This document shows positions 52,739-62,176 of a DNA stretch of 64,000 bases, piece by piece. Location: contig CAWVSY010000014.1 of assembly GCA_963933055.1 (NCBI GenBank), positions 4,915 through 68,914 of the forward strand, in the 5' to 3' direction. The notes under the pieces are model-generated. The model saw nothing but the letters and a program-made list of their open reading frames with translations. It was not told the DNA's origin and ran no database searches. Numbering within the stretch: position 1 is the first letter of the stretch; each line of letters starts with the position of its first letter. Position numbers and translations under genes: made by a program. The stretch is from Oleispira sp963933055. GTDB lineage: Bacteria; Pseudomonadota; Gammaproteobacteria; Pseudomonadales; Oceanobacteraceae.

Positions 52739-55700
52739 TTATCCTCTTTGACTAAACGTTTCACCAGAGGTATCAACTTTTCGCCTTGAGGAAAAACTTC
52801 GCACAACCACATAAAACACAGGAGTAAGCAGTAAGCCAAAGAAGGTTACTCCAAGCATTCCCGAGAATACGGCAATACCCATAGCATGCCGCATTTCGGC
52901 ACCAGCCCCACTAGCTAATAGCAAAGGTATAGCACCCGCAATAAACGCCAGAGATGTCATAAGAATCGGACGTAAACGCAAGCGAGCAGACTCAAGCACG
53001 GCCGCCAATGGTGATAGTCCTTCACTCTCCTTGGTTCGGGCAAACTCCACGATTAAGATTGCATTTTTCGCGGCCAGCCCCACCAAAACAACAAAACCAA
53101 TCTGAGTAAAGATATTGTTATCACCATTAGAAATCCAGACTCCCCCAATTGCAGAAAATAGCGCCATCGGCGCAATCAGCAATACAGCAAATGGCAAAGA
53201 CCAACTGTTATATTGTGCCGCCAAGATAAGGAAAGCAAAGAAAACAGCTAGAGGGAAGATATACAGTGCTGAATTACCCGCCAATTTTTCCTGATAAGTA
53301 AGGTCAGTCCATTCATATGCCATCCCTTCAGGTAAACTTTCCTTAACTATTTTCTCAATAGCATCAGTTGCCTGTCCCGAAGAATAACCTGGTGCTGTAC
53401 CACCTGTAATATCTGCAGATGGGTACCCGTTATATCGCATCACACGGTCAGGTCCAGAAGTTCGCTTAATATTTATCAGAGCTGATAAAGGAATCATGTC
53501 ACCTGCTGAGTTTCGCACCTTAAGCAACCCGATATCTTCTGCTTGCATACGGAATGGCGCATCGGCTTGGGTAATGACTCGATACGTCCGACCAAACCTA
53601 TTAAAATCATTTACATAAAGCGATCCAAGATTCACCTGTAAAGTATCAAATATATCTGTTAGCGCAACCCCCTGAGATTTTGCTTTCACACGATCAATAT
53701 CTACCTGAATCTGAGGCGAGTTAGTTTCAAAACTGGCCATCATCCCTGCCAACTCTGGAGTTTGCATAGCTTTAGCCATGATGACGTCCTGCACACGAGC
53801 AAGCTCTTCAAAACCTAATCCGGCCCGGTCTTCAATTTGAAGTTTAAATCCTCCCATACTCCCTAAACCAGGAACAGGTGGTGGGGGGAATATACCCACG
53901 AAACCATCAGGAATTTGACTAAATTTCCCCATCAGACTACCAGCAATAGCCTGAGCAGATAATGATGGATTTCGACGTTCTTTAAAAGGTTTCAACATAG
54001 TAAACATTAATGCTGAATTTGGCATGTTAGGGCCGTTTACCGATAAGCCAGGGAATGCAATCACACTTTCAACTCCAGGCTGAGATAAAGCAATCCTGGA
54101 CATTTCCTTAACTACAGCTTCGGTTCGGTCGAGTGAAGCGCCGGAAGGAAGCTGAGCAATGCCAACAAGGTAATATTTATCCTGAGCAGGCACAAAACCA
54201 CCAGGAACCTGTTTGAAGCCCAGGAAGGTCAGTGCCAGAAAACCAGCATACAGAATGAGTACAATTGTACTTCCGCGAACGATACGTCGAATCGTCCCAA
54301 CATAGGAATTCGACAGGCTATCAAAGAAACGGTTAAAACGACGGAAAAAAGATCCGAAAAAACGATCCATTACACGAGTCAACAAATCTTGCTTCTCTAT
54401 ACCTTGATGTGGTTTCAGTAGTACGGAAGCTAATGCCGGAGACAATGTTAAGGAGTTGATAGCCGATAAAATCGTTGAGATAGCAATCGTCAATGCAAAT
54501 TGACGATAGAATTCGCCCTGAAGCCCCGAGAGGAATGCTGATGGAATAAACACAGCTGCCAGTACTGAGGTAATAGCCAGAATTGGCCCCGTTACCTCGT
54601 CCATTGCTTTTCTTGCGGCGTCTTTTGGTGAGAGTCCTTTTGCAATATGGCGCTCAACGTTCTCAACCACAACGATTGCATCATCAACAACAATACCAAT
54701 TGAAAGAACCAGACCAAATAAAGATAGCGTATTGAGTGAGAACCCAAATACATCCATTAATGCAAACGTACCCACTAATGAAATAGGCACTGCGATCAAT
54801 GGGATGATTGATGCTCTCCATGTTTGCAAAAATAGCATCACGACCAGCACAACTAATATTGTGGCCTCTAATAAAGTCGTCGTGACAGATTTCAGGGAAG
54901 CACTAACAAACACGGTCGGATCATAAGCGATACTGTACTGAATACCTTCCGGAAACCTTACTTTCAGGCGTTCCATTGTTGACCTTACCGATGCAGACAC
55001 CTCAAGTGCATTGGCGCCCGGGGTCATAACAATCTGCATACCCACTGCATTTTTATTATTTAGTAAACTCCTCATGGAGTAGTTATCTGAACCGAGTTCA
55101 AGACGAGCCACATCACGCAAGCGCGTAATTTGTCCGTCATCTCCGGTTTTAATAACTATATCGCCGAACTGTTCCTCAGTAGTTAGGCGCCCTAAGGCAT
55201 TCACAGTGACCTGGAATGATGACGATGCATTAGGTTGCTGTCCGACAGAGCCAGCCGCTACCTGAACGTTTTGTTCTTTAATCGCAGCAGTGACATCACT
55301 TGATGTTAACCCTCTGGAAGCCACTTTATTAGGATCTAACCATACTCGCATGGCATATTCCCCTTCACCTCCCAGCGCTATGCTTGCGACACCTGGTAAG
55401 CGTGAAAGCTCATCACGTACGTTTAACATTGCATAGTTAGAAACATAAAGTGGATCATAACGCTCATCAGGAGAGAACAAATGCACCACCATAAGAATAT
55501 CCGGCGAGGTTTTTTCAGTCACAACCCCTATTTGCTGGACTTCCGTTGGTAGCCGAGGCAAAGCCCGTGATACCCGATTCTGAACCTGAATTTGCGCAAT
55601 ATCGGGGTCAGTTCCCTGTCTGAAAGAGATGGTTAAAATCATTCGGCCGTCAGAAGCAGTTTGAGAACTCATGTAAAGCATGCCTTCAACCCCATTGATG

Positions 55701-55909
55701 GCTTGCTCAAGCGGGGCGGCAACAGTATCTGCTATTACATTGGGGTTTGCTCCGGGGTAGCTTGCCGTTACCTGAACGGTTGGCGGTGTTACGGACGGAT
55801 ATTCACTGAGAGGAAGTTGAAAAAACGCTAAAGAACCCGCTATCAGCATAAAAACTGATAAGACAATTGCAAATATGGGGCGCTGGATGAAGAAATGAGG
55901 AAATTTCAT
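52739..55909 (-). CDS. gesB: RND efflux pump inner-membrane transporter (GesB/MdsB-like)
   Basis: A 1056-residue HAE1-type RND pump with 12 membrane helices and two large periplasmic loops. It starts KFPHFFIQRPIFAIVLSV and has the transmembrane-4 aspartates in GIVVDDAIVVVENVER used for proton transfer. It looks most like Salmonella GesB/MdsB and the OqxB group. ATGA overlap with gesA. No outer-membrane channel gene follows; golB comes next, 88 bp downstream. Confidence 0.88.
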   Translation of the reverse strand: MKFPHFFIQRPIFAIVLSVFMLIAGSLAFFQLPLSEYPSVTPPTVQVTASYPGANPNVIADTVAAPLEQAINGVEGMLYMSSQTASDGRMILTISFRQGTDPDIAQIQVQNRVSRALPRLPTEVQQIGVVTEKTSPDILMVVHLFSPDERYDPLYVSNYAMLNVRDELSRLPGVASIALGGEGEYAMRVWLDPNKVASRGLTSSDVTAAIKEQNVQVAAGSVGQQPNASSSFQVTVNALGRLTTEEQFGDIVIKTGDDGQITRLRDVARLELGSDNYSMRSLLNNKNAVGMQIVMTPGANALEVSASVRSTMERLKVRFPEGIQYSIAYDPTVFVSASLKSVTTTLLEATILVVLVVMLFLQTWRASIIPLIAVPISLVGTFALMDVFGFSLNTLSLFGLVLSIGIVVDDAIVVVENVERHIAKGLSPKDAARKAMDEVTGPILAITSVLAAVFIPSAFLSGLQGEFYRQFALTIAISTILSAINSLTLSPALASVLLKPHQGIEKQDLLTRVMDRFFGSFFRRFNRFFDSLSNSYVGTIRRIVRGSTIVLILYAGFLALTFLGFKQVPGGFVPAQDKYYLVGIAQLPSGASLDRTEAVVKEMSRIALSQPGVESVIAFPGLSVNGPNMPNSALMFTMLKPFKERRNPSLSAQAIAGSLMGKFSQIPDGFVGIFPPPPVPGLGSMGGFKLQIEDRAGLGFEELARVQDVIMAKAMQTPELAGMMASFETNSPQIQVDIDRVKAKSQGVALTDIFDTLQVNLGSLYVNDFNRFGRTYRVITQADAPFRMQAEDIGLLKVRNSAGDMIPLSALINIKRTSGPDRVMRYNGYPSADITGGTAPGYSSGQATDAIEKIVKESLPEGMAYEWTDLTYQEKLAGNSALYIFPLAVFFAFLILAAQYNSWSLPFAVLLIAPMALFSAIGGVWISNGDNNIFTQIGFVVLVGLAAKNAILIVEFARTKESEGLSPLAAVLESARLRLRPILMTSLAFIAGAIPLLLASGAGAEMRHAMGIAVFSGMLGVTFFGLLLTPVFYVVVRSFSSRRKVDTSGETFSQRG

Positions 55910-57140
55910 TTACTACCTCCCTCATTTTTGCCATTCGATTTTTTAGATGCACCTTCAGGCTGCCTCTCAGGTACGCTCAACAGCGTTTGCATCGATACGA
56001 TGTCTGGCGTAACGGCCATCCCCGGTCGTACGAGCCCTTTTATGATAATTTTTTCCCCGGCCTTCAGACCGTCGCTGATAACACGTAATCCATCGACCAT
56101 TGGCCCCAACACTATCGGGCGATACTGCGCCTTATTATTGGCATCAACAACAAGGACATACTTATTGCCCTGATCTGTGCCTACGGCTTGATCGTTTACC
56201 AAAATTACTTTTTGCTCACTACCAGTGCCTAACTGAACTCTGGCAAATGCTCCAGGAGTAAGAAGACCATCAGCATTCGGGATAATAGCCCGGACACGAA
56301 CAGTGCCGGTATTACGATCAATTTGGTTGCCAACAAAATCAAGCGCCCCCCCGTGCGGATACCCCTTCTCATTTGCCAGACCTATATGTACGGGTAATTT
56401 TTCGTTGCTACGTCCGACAACATCAGGCCGAGCCTTACTGACAGTATTGAGATATGTCGCTTCATCAATATCAAAATAAACATATAAAGGGTCGGACGAA
56501 ACGATTGTTGTCAATAGAGTCGCGGCCCCCCCTGGCTGCTGCTAACCAAGTTACCTTCAGTTACTAAAATCCGATCGATACGGCCATCAATTGGCGCAGT
56601 CACACGCGAGTATGACAAATCCAGCTTTGCTGCTTCGACTGCAGCCTTCGATACCTGAACCTGTGCAACGCGGGCATTTTTCTCAGAAGATGCATCATCA
56701 TAGTCTTTACGCGAAACAGCACCTCCGTTTACCAGACGGCTAATACGCTCGTAATTGCGGCTTGCCTGGAACGCCTGAGCTTCTGCCTGTCGTAATTGCG
56801 CTTGTGCACTATCAAGCACAACCTGGTAGGGCCGCGGATCGATTTGAAATAACATCTGTCCTTTCTGAACCAGACTTCCCTCCGGCACCGTAACAGATTC
56901 GATTGCCCCTCCTACCCTGGGGCGTAGCTCCACTGTTTTAATAGCCGCTAAAGAACCGGTAAATTCAGCAGAAGGTATAATATTCCGTGATACGGCAACA
57001 GCCACGGGTACCTGTGGACCTGCAGGCGCATTTGCAGTTTTTTTTTGCGTTTCGCTTGCATCATCATTTGCAAGTACCACTTCTGTATTGGCTGTCACTG
57101 CAACTGCCATCAGCAATATCCCAACTTTCATTTTCATCAT
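55906..57140 (-). pseudogene. gesA: RND membrane-fusion protein (GesA-like), frameshifted
   Basis: Periplasmic adaptor of the pump, split by a frameshift. The 5' part (57140 to about 56533) encodes a signal peptide, HlyD-type lipoyl half-motif and hairpin; the 3' part (about 56525 to 55906) encodes the beta-barrel and membrane-proximal domains. The break is in a run of seven G (minus strand, positions 56526-56532): eight G would join the frames as SSSQGGAATLLTTIVSSDP. I place the start at ATG 57140 because AAGGA lies 7 bases upstream. It may be a real mutation, a phase-variable tract or a sequencing error. Confidence 0.85.
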
Positions 57141-57206
57141 AACGATCCTTTCATTCACCAAAACTCTTCGGCCAGTCCGAAGTTGGCGTCTGTAGTAATT
57201 TCTTAC

Positions 57207-57237
57207 AGGCTAAAGCTTGTAGTAACTGGAAGGTCAA
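57207..57237 (-). promoter_or_regulatory. MerR/GolS-type promoter of gesAB
   Basis: -35 TTGACC (57232-57237), 19-bp spacer starting TTCCAGTTAC, -10 TAGCCT (57207-57212). It is about 65 bases upstream of the gesA ATG and has the same CTTGACCTT core as the golB and golS-region boxes. Confidence 0.75.
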
Positions 57238-57352
57238 GGGGGAGGATGATAAAAACTTAGAAAGATCGCACTGATAAAATTGATTAAATCGGCTATTGAG
57301 GTGAATTCGTACAAAAAATTGAAAATTGTTTAAAACATAATGTTATTCATAG

Positions 57353-57381
57353 AAAAAATCAGGCCACTGAAATGGCCTGAT
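57353..57381 (-). terminator. Terminator after the molybdopterin fusion gene
   Basis: ATCAGGCCA pairs with TGGCCTGAT around a 6-base loop, followed on the minus strand by six T. It separates this gene's transcript from gesAB. Confidence 0.88.
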
Positions 57382-57410
57382 GTAAAGGATGCTAATAGCT
57401 AGTACTTACC

Positions 57411-60400
57411 TCAAGCATCAATCGTGATATCACCGGCAGGAATGCACTGACATGTCAAACATGCCCCCTCATCAGAGGGCTCCACACCATTCAGATGCTG
57501 TACGTTCCCTGCAATCACCCTAGTTGAACAGCTTTCACATTGTCCAACACGACAACCACTAGGCATTTGAATCCCAAGCTTTTCCCCAAAATTAAGTAGA
57601 GTACCTTTATCCGTGGTCCAAATCTCTGTTCTTCCTGATTTTGCAAAAATGACTTTATGACGTAATGAGGGATCATTATTTATTTTTGCTGGAGAACGAA
57701 ATATCTCGTAGAAAATAGCAAATGCAGGTACACCTCTCTCCTGAAGCCCTCGCGATATCGCATCCATCATAGGCTGCGGACCACACATGTAATAACGAGC
57801 ATTATTCTCAATAAGATATGCCTCGACATCTCCCGCACCAACGTAACCAGCTCTATCATAATCCAATCCTGGAATATCACAGTCGAGGGGCTGATTGTAG
57901 ATATTAATTACTTTAAGCCTGTCAATAGACGCATTTAGCTCCGCAATTCTTTTCTTAAACGCATGTAGCCTACTATTTTGATTAGCATAGAAAAGCCAGA
58001 TCTCCGGACCTTCCGCTTGGGGGTTAATAGACTCCAGATAGGAAATGAATGGAGTAATTCCAATACCGCCAGCAAAGATTACGACAGGCTGGACGGCATT
58101 GAGCGGGACAATGAAATTCCCCCCAGGAGGGGTAAGTTCAACATCCTTGCCTATCTGCAAATGCGTGTTTATGTAGGATGACATTATTCCTTCAACATAC
58201 TCACCTTTCTCATCAGTCGCTTTCTGATGACGGACAGAAATGGAATAGGTTTTACGGTCATGAACAAACGCAGGGCCTGTCAGCGAATACGCCCGGGTAA
58301 CGATCTCTTCAGAATCGCTCATCGGACAACAGCTAACAGTGATATGCTGGCCCGGTTCATAATCAGGTAAGTAGCCTTCACTGTTCGATTGGAAGGTAAT
58401 TGTCGTAACATTATCTGCTTCTTTTTTCAGTTCAATGACTTTGAATGTTTTACGACCTTCCCAGGGGCGCCTTATCAGCTCAAAATCATTCAAGCGGCGA
58501 ATGCGGCAGCGGAATGAACGCAAAGGTAAAGCACCGCTGACTGGATCATAGCTATCACCGCTGATTAAACTATTGTAATTGCTACTGTACTCACCTTTAA
58601 CCGGGTATGAAGGTTTGCCAAAATCAGGACAAGCCTGCCACCACCCAAACTCAGCAATTACAGTTTCATGAGAGAGTTTGGCTTCCACTTTTGCTCTAAA
58701 TCGAGCAAGACCTGCTCTCGTTTCAATTTCTACCCAATCCCCCGTCTTGATACCTTCTTCGTCAGCCAGAGTTGCCGAAATGTCTACCGTTGGATAAGGT
58801 GCTTTTTTTCGTAGGCTAGTCAGGCTTCGATGTTGGCTATGACAGAAGAATCCGCTTTTAACGGATGTCAGCATTAATGGATAATCAGGATCGTTGCGCT
58901 GGTATTCTTGCGGCTGTACATACTCAGGTAAAGGATTGTAACCATAGTGATGAAGGATCTCAGAGTAAAACTCTGCACGTTTTGTTTCTGTATTGAAACC
59001 TGCCAGATATCCACTATTTGGGTCTCTGAAAGCATATTTTCTGACTTTATGCTCAAGCGGGATATCGTAACCTTCTGGCTTATTTCTGAGCATCTCAACA
59101 GTCAAACCTAATGGTTCTAGTTGATAATTCCAGGCTGCCTCAATATTGCCGTCGAAGAACGCTTCATTCATTCCTAACCGGCATGCAAGATCGAAAACAA
59201 TCTCAAGGTCGGAACGGCTTTCACCGCGCGGAGAGACCATTTTTTTTCTCAACTGAATGTGGTCCTGAGCAGCAGCACTACTTTCAAACCCGGTTCTTAG
59301 GCCTTCGCGCTCCCAGGCAGTGTTAACTGGCAGAAGGATATCAGCATACTTTGATGTAGGCGTTTCAAACAAATCTACATGGGCATAAAACTCAAGCGCC
59401 TCAAGCGCCTGTTGTCCGAGAGAAGTATCACTTTGTGAAAGTAATATGTTGGCACCAAAGCCAATTAACCCGCGAATTTTATAGGGTGTACCTTCTAATA
59501 CTGAATGCCAGATATCCTGAGAATGAACCCAACCTTGTGAAGGCGGCCCGATAGGCCTTTCTTCAAGGCCTAATGCTTTATCCCATTGTGATTTAGGCAT
59601 CAATGTCGGTGAATTAACCACATTTACCGGGTGGCTGGCATAGATTCGATTACATCCTTCCTGATCGAAACAACCGGTTAAAGCATACAGTGTCGCAATC
59701 GCACGTTCTGTTTGGGTGGCATTAGTGTGTTGAGCCACTCCAGACCAACTGTGGTAGGCGATTTTCTTGGCCCCGGCAATCAAACTCGCAGCGGCTTCAA
59801 TTGACGCAACAGATACCCCGGTGATACGGCTTACGTTTTCTGGGTCATAATTAGCCAACATATCTTTAAAAGATGAAAACGCCGTTTGGCAGGAAATTTT
59901 TGCACCATCAGCTATTGCGACTTCAACATTGCCCTCAAGTGCAGCTGTAGGCATCAGCGTTTCTTCAGTTCGAGTCTCGGAATCGATAAATGTGACTTGC
60001 TGGTTGTGTTCGTCCCAAACTGTATAGCGATTACTGATGGCAAGTGGGTTAATATCTTTTTCCCGAAGAAAATAACCATTATCATTTCGAACCAACAAAG
60101 GACCATTAGTCCAGTTTCGAACAAACTCATGATTAAACAGGTTTCGTTCTACCAGGAGATGGCTTAACCCCAAAGCTAATGCACCGTCAGTTCCAGGATT
60201 GACATCAAGCCAGGCATTTGCTTCTTTCGCTAAGGGTGTCGGGCGAGGATCCACGACAATCAGTTTTGCGCCGTTATTTCGACCAGTACCAATCGCACTA
60301 GCCTGGGCAAGCCAAGTATTCGCGGGGTTATGCCCCCAAAGAAGAATAAGATCGGCATGGGAATAATCAGCAACAGGAATGCCGCAGCCAAAGGTCCATC

Positions 60401-60851
60401 GATGTGCAACGTCTTTATGCCAGTTACATATCTCAGTTCCATAGCTGGTATTTGGGCTGCCATAGATACGAACAAATCGCTCTAACCATTCAATTGCATC
60501 ACTGAGGGGGGTACCGCTTGGGCTCGTAAAGCCGAAAGCGACAGATTCAGCTCCATCCTCTCGTTTAAATTTTTCCAGTTGTCCGGCTATCGTTGACATA
60601 GCCTCTTCCCAACTTATACGTTGCCAGCCCGGATCCTCTGCACCTTTAGGATGAGTTCTCTTCATCGGGTACAGAATTCTATTTGCGCTGTCCACCAGCT
60701 CAGGTGCCGCTTTCCCCTTCATACACATGGCCTTACCATTAGGGTGTTCAGGGTTAGCCCGTACCTTGATCAGGTGGTCATTTGCTACTTCACTCAGCGT
60801 CCCACACCGCGAACGGCAAAGTGTGCAATATCCGGGAATAATATCTGACAT
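57411..60851 (-). CDS. Molybdopterin oxidoreductase fused to FAD/NAD reductase and 2Fe-2S domains
   Basis: A 1146-residue three-part redox enzyme; start ATG at 60851 (GAGG 6 bases upstream). Residues about 1-690 are a molybdopterin-bis-guanine-dinucleotide oxidoreductase with a 4Fe-4S site (Cys9, Cys12, Cys16, Cys43) and a likely Mo-binding Cys142 (TEICNW). About 700-1040 are a ferredoxin-reductase-like module (RAYSLTGPAF, then FAGGIGITPF for NAD(P)H). The C-terminal 90 residues are a plant-type ferredoxin (CRVGQCESCS and CLTCQC). Substrate is unknown; assimilatory nitrate reductase-like enzymes are the nearest type, and direct NAD(P)H use is inferred. It lies between golS and gesAB with its own terminator. 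Confidence 0.85.
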   Translation of the reverse strand: MSDIIPGYCTLCRSRCGTLSEVANDHLIKVRANPEHPNGKAMCMKGKAAPELVDSANRILYPMKRTHPKGAEDPGWQRISWEEAMSTIAGQLEKFKREDGAESVAFGFTSPSGTPLSDAIEWLERFVRIYGSPNTSYGTEICNWHKDVAHRWTFGCGIPVADYSHADLILLWGHNPANTWLAQASAIGTGRNNGAKLIVVDPRPTPLAKEANAWLDVNPGTDGALALGLSHLLVERNLFNHEFVRNWTNGPLLVRNDNGYFLREKDINPLAISNRYTVWDEHNQQVTFIDSETRTEETLMPTAALEGNVEVAIADGAKISCQTAFSSFKDMLANYDPENVSRITGVSVASIEAAASLIAGAKKIAYHSWSGVAQHTNATQTERAIATLYALTGCFDQEGCNRIYASHPVNVVNSPTLMPKSQWDKALGLEERPIGPPSQGWVHSQDIWHSVLEGTPYKIRGLIGFGANILLSQSDTSLGQQALEALEFYAHVDLFETPTSKYADILLPVNTAWEREGLRTGFESSAAAQDHIQLRKKMVSPRGESRSDLEIVFDLACRLGMNEAFFDGNIEAAWNYQLEPLGLTVEMLRNKPEGYDIPLEHKVRKYAFRDPNSGYLAGFNTETKRAEFYSEILHHYGYNPLPEYVQPQEYQRNDPDYPLMLTSVKSGFFCHSQHRSLTSLRKKAPYPTVDISATLADEEGIKTGDWVEIETRAGLARFRAKVEAKLSHETVIAEFGWWQACPDFGKPSYPVKGEYSSNYNSLISGDSYDPVSGALPLRSFRCRIRRLNDFELIRRPWEGRKTFKVIELKKEADNVTTITFQSNSEGYLPDYEPGQHITVSCCPMSDSEEIVTRAYSLTGPAFVHDRKTYSISVRHQKATDEKGEYVEGIMSSYINTHLQIGKDVELTPPGGNFIVPLNAVQPVVIFAGGIGITPFISYLESINPQAEGPEIWLFYANQNSRLHAFKKRIAELNASIDRLKVINIYNQPLDCDIPGLDYDRAGYVGAGDVEAYLIENNARYYMCGPQPMMDAISRGLQERGVPAFAIFYEIFRSPAKINNDPSLRHKVIFAKSGRTEIWTTDKGTLLNFGEKLGIQMPSGCRVGQCESCSTRVIAGNVQHLNGVEPSDEGACLTCQCIPAGDITIDA

Positions 60852-60955
60852 TGGAAACCTCACTACTAAAAACAGTTAATATTCTTTAAAAACCACATTG
60901 ATTTCTTTTTACCCAAGAGTTACTAACCCAATTAATGTCATCTTGTTTTGTAGGC

Positions 60956-60975
60956 GTAATTTCAGTTGAAATTAC
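60956..60975. promoter_or_regulatory. Palindrome upstream of the molybdopterin fusion gene
   Basis: GTAATTTCA-GT-TGAAATTAC, a perfect 9-bp inverted repeat between golS and the oxidoreductase gene. It does not resemble a MerR-type box and may be an operator for another regulator. Confidence 0.4.
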
Positions 60976-60994
60976 TGTCATCTATGGATTGCGG

Positions 60995-61429
60995 CTAAGA
61001 AATTTCAGGACCAGAGTCTGATTTTTGTAAACCGTTAACATCTGCAAGATACAGTGCACTCAAAATAGGGCATTCAGGCTTATCATCCCCTGCACAGCAA
61101 TCAGAAAGCGTTGTAAGTATTGATGCCATACGCTGAAATTCTTGAATTTTTCGCGTCAACTCGTTGATGTGTGACTCGACTAATTTTTTTACATCAGCAC
61201 TCTGGCGCGAATGGTTCCCCCACAGACAGAGAAGTTCCCCTGTTTGTGCCAGAGAGAAACCTAATTCCCGACATCGGCGTATAAAATGTAATTTGTACAC
61301 ATCAATATCGCGGAACATCCGATACCCGGCTGCAGTTCTGGCTACTTCCGGTATTAATCCCGCCTCTTCATAATAGCGGATCATTTTTGCGGAAACTCCG
61401 GATAACCGGGCAGCATCACCAATGTTCAT
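60995..61429 (-). CDS. golS: MerR-family gold/copper-type regulator GolS-like
   Basis: A 144-residue CueR/GolS-type activator. It has an N-terminal winged HTH (MNIGDAARLSGVSAKMIRYY), a dimerisation helix, and a metal loop with Cys112 and Cys120. Numbering matches the described sensors: Ser77 marks a monovalent-ion sensor, and Ala113 with Pro118 are the residues reported for gold-preferring GolS, whereas CueR has Pro113 and Ala118. GGGAGGTAAGG precedes the ATG. It would activate golB, gesAB and perhaps itself. Confidence 0.9.
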   Translation of the reverse strand: MNIGDAARLSGVSAKMIRYYEEAGLIPEVARTAAGYRMFRDIDVYKLHFIRRCRELGFSLAQTGELLCLWGNHSRQSADVKKLVESHINELTRKIQEFQRMASILTTLSDCCAGDDKPECPILSALYLADVNGLQKSDSGPEIS

Positions 61430-61556
61430 CCTTACCTCCCAAAATGTATTCTGTTGATACCAGATCCAGTTTCAAATGACGTCGTTTCCGGCGCTCTTAC
61501 CTTGCATACGTAGTGATACGGTTACCGTCTGGCTCATCAATATTGAGTCGATATCC

Positions 61557-61587
61557 AGCCTAAACCTTCCTGTGGCGGTAAGGTCAA
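61557..61587 (-). promoter_or_regulatory. MerR/GolS-type promoter upstream of golS
   Basis: -35 TTGACC (61582-61587), 19-bp spacer TTACCGCCACAGGAAGGTT, -10 TAGGCT (61557-61562). It is the most symmetric of the three boxes (ACCTTACC with GGAAGGT). About 128 bases lie between it and golS; in Salmonella golT follows such a promoter, so golT may have been lost here. Confidence 0.75.
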
Positions 61588-61774
61588 GAAAAAAGATCAT
61601 CAAGATAAGCTGTATAAGAAACCAGATGTGACGAAAATACTCATCTCCCTTATGACCACATACTTAATGACTCAAAACACTCTTCTTTGGGTTTAGAAAG
61701 GTAAGCGTCCGGCAAATCACACATTCACTCGTTAATCCTATCACACTAATCTCTGTATTTTTACGGAGATTTAC

Positions 61775-62134
61775 ATGATTGGATTCTCAGACTCTTTGCC
61801 TGTCATCTTGATATGCGGTGCGACCGATATGCGTAAATCCATTGATGGGTTGTGCTCCATTGTAGCTTATGAACTAGATCAGGAACCTTGTTCTGATCGC
61901 CTGTTTGTTTTCTGTGGACGTACTCGTAACCGCCTCAAAATTTTGCAATGGTCGGCAAATGGCTTTTGGTTGCATTATAAGCGCTTGGAAAAAGGGACCT
62001 TTAAGTGGCCGGGGATCGAAGATGATGAGCTGTCTCTTACCATTTCAACACGCCAGTTACATTGGTTGCTTGAAGGGTTGCCTCTCGAATTAGAGCAAGC
62101 ACATCCTCATGTTGTGTACCGATATCATGGTTAG
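61775..62134 (+). CDS. tnpB: IS66 accessory protein TnpB, copy 2
   Basis: A 119-residue IS66 Orf2 protein with ICGATDMRKSIDGL and WPGIEDDELSLTIS; close to the copy 1 protein. It precedes tnpC by 42 bp. Confidence 0.95.
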   Translation: MIGFSDSLPVILICGATDMRKSIDGLCSIVAYELDQEPCSDRLFVFCGRTRNRLKILQWSANGFWLHYKRLEKGTFKWPGIEDDELSLTISTRQLHWLLEGLPLELEQAHPHVVYRYHG

Positions 62135-62160
62135 AGCGCTTTATATTATGAAGAGCGTGG

Positions 62161-62166
62161 TATAAT
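62161..62166 (+). promoter_or_regulatory. Extended -10 promoter before tnpC, copy 2
   Basis: TGGTATAAT with TATAAT at 62161-62166, 10 bases before the ATG at 62177. Same motif and place as in copy 1, while the sequence before it differs. Confidence 0.5.
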
Positions 62167-62176
62167 CCACACCATT

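Noticed and set aside
60852..60863. GTG start four codons before the Mo fusion enzyme ATG
   Set aside because: The GAGG site lies inside this stretch and serves the ATG at 60851.
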